From Chitinophagales bacterium (GTDB lineage: Bacteria; Bacteroidota; Bacteroidia; Chitinophagales; Saprospiraceae): a stretch of 7,300 bases of DNA. The notes under the pieces are model-generated. The model had not been told where the DNA came from. It searched no databases and saw only the letters and a program-made list of their open reading frames with translations. The DNA lies in contig JAAFHO010000278.1 in assembly GCA_013297575.1 (NCBI GenBank), forward strand, positions 1 through 7,300, given 5' to 3'. The translations under genes were made by a program, and so were the position numbers. Positions 6,579-7,300 of the stretch are shown here, piece by piece; position 1 is the stretch's first letter; the number at the start of each line of letters is the position of its first letter.

Positions 6579-7300
6579 ATGATAGAACGATTAATAACGC
6601 AAAAAGTCCTTCGGGATTTGGACTGGTCACCGATCGTTGGCTTGATAGGGCCACGTCAAGTTGGAAAAACCACGCTTGCCCGTTATTTGCAAACTCAAAT
6701 AGCAAAACCAACTATTTATCTTGATTTAGAACTTCAAGAGGATTGGTTCAAATTAGAAGATGCACAATCTTATCTTATAAGGCATGAGGACAAATGTGTC
6801 GTAATTGATGAAATTCAAATTCGTCCAGAAATTTTTGCATTATTACGTGCTTTGACGGATCAAAAGCGCGTTCCTGCCCGTTTTATTTTATTGGGCTCGG
6901 CTTCACCGCATATCGTAAAACTCAATACGGAAACTTTGGCGGGGCGTATCGCTTACCACGAACTAACGCCCTTTTCTTATACCGAAATTAAAAATCTTTA
7001 TACGCAAGAAACACATTGGATCAAAGGCGGATTTCCGGGGGCTTTATTGCCTACAGAATCCTTTATTAGTCGCAAATGGTTGGATGATTTCGTAGAAACC
7101 TTTATACACAGAGATTTAGTCCGGTTAGGCTTCAGTGTTTCGGCAATAACGGTGCGCAACCTACTTTCCATGATCGCGCATCTGCATGGCGGCCAACTCA
7201 ATTCAAGCGCATTGGCCAATTCACTAGGCTTGACTCAACCCACCATTAATAAATATTTAGAACTGTTAGAGGGAAGTTTTTTGATTCGACGTTTGCCCCC
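6579..7300 (+). CDS. ATP-binding protein of the AAA_14/DUF4143 family (3' truncated)
   Basis: The first 240 residues of a P-loop ATPase that usually runs to about 380 residues; the frame is still open at the window end. The start is the first ATG after an in-frame stop at 6561. Walker A is GPRQVGKTT (24-32) and Walker B is CVVIDEIQ (73-80). LLGSAS (104-109) follows, then the family signatures LAGRIAYHELTPFSYTE (120-136) and GGFPGAL (150-156). The DUF4143 part starts near DFVETFIHRDLVRLG (170-184) and includes a helix-turn-helix-like segment (NSSALANSLGLTQPTINKYL, 208-227). These proteins are abundant and scattered in Bacteroidota and their cellular role is not established. No partner gene is visible in the window. 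All catalytic motifs are intact, so it looks functional as far as it goes. It is preceded by a palindrome and a probable own promoter. Confidence 0.93.
   Translation, partial: MIERLITQKVLRDLDWSPIVGLIGPRQVGKTTLARYLQTQIAKPTIYLDLELQEDWFKLEDAQSYLIRHEDKCVVIDEIQIRPEIFALLRALTDQKRVPARFILLGSASPHIVKLNTETLAGRIAYHELTPFSYTEIKNLYTQETHWIKGGFPGALLPTESFISRKWLDDFVETFIHRDLVRLGFSVSAITVRNLLSMIAHLHGGQLNSSALANSLGLTQPTINKYLELLEGSFLIRRLP

Overview
The window comes from a member of the Bacteroidota. The evidence is a full-length SusC/RagA-type TonB-dependent transporter, a delta-60 repeat protein ending in a type IX secretion (T9SS) type A sorting domain, starts preceded by AT-rich DNA with no Shine-Dalgarno sequence, and one perfect match to the Bacteroidota -7 promoter box (TAnnTTTG). 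The Saprospiria or a related environmental class is a plausible home, but that is a guess from style and not demonstrated.

Layout, all on the + strand: (1) 1-1199, the 3' nine-tenths of a class III PLP aminotransferase resembling 4-aminobutyrate aminotransferase, cut by the window edge. (2) 1207-1418, a non-coding nested palindromic element of about 210 bp. It has outer arms of 22/23 nt, inner perfect 27-nt arms, and three related GACCC/GGGTC hairpins. (3) 1460-4531, a complete SusC-like outer-membrane transporter with no SusD partner in the window, followed by a strong hairpin at 4550-4592. (4) 4532-4920, 389 bp without a credible gene. (5) 4921-6489, a secreted delta-60 repeat protein with seven SFG-type repeat boundaries, probably a closed beta-propeller, with a T9SS sorting domain. 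(6) 6488-6578, a small hairpin overlapping the stop codon, then a perfect 28-bp inverted repeat whose right arm runs into a -7 box only four bases before the next ATG. (7) 6579-7300, the N-terminal 240 residues of an AAA_14/DUF4143 ATPase, cut by the right edge.

The genes do not form an obvious operon or pathway. Each gap is 90-390 bp and carries hairpins, so most genes are probably separate transcription units. The transporter and the T9SS protein both act at the cell envelope, but nothing in the sequence links them functionally. The features most worth following are non-coding: the nested element at 1207-1418, and the inverted repeat fused to the apparent leaderless promoter of the ATPase gene.
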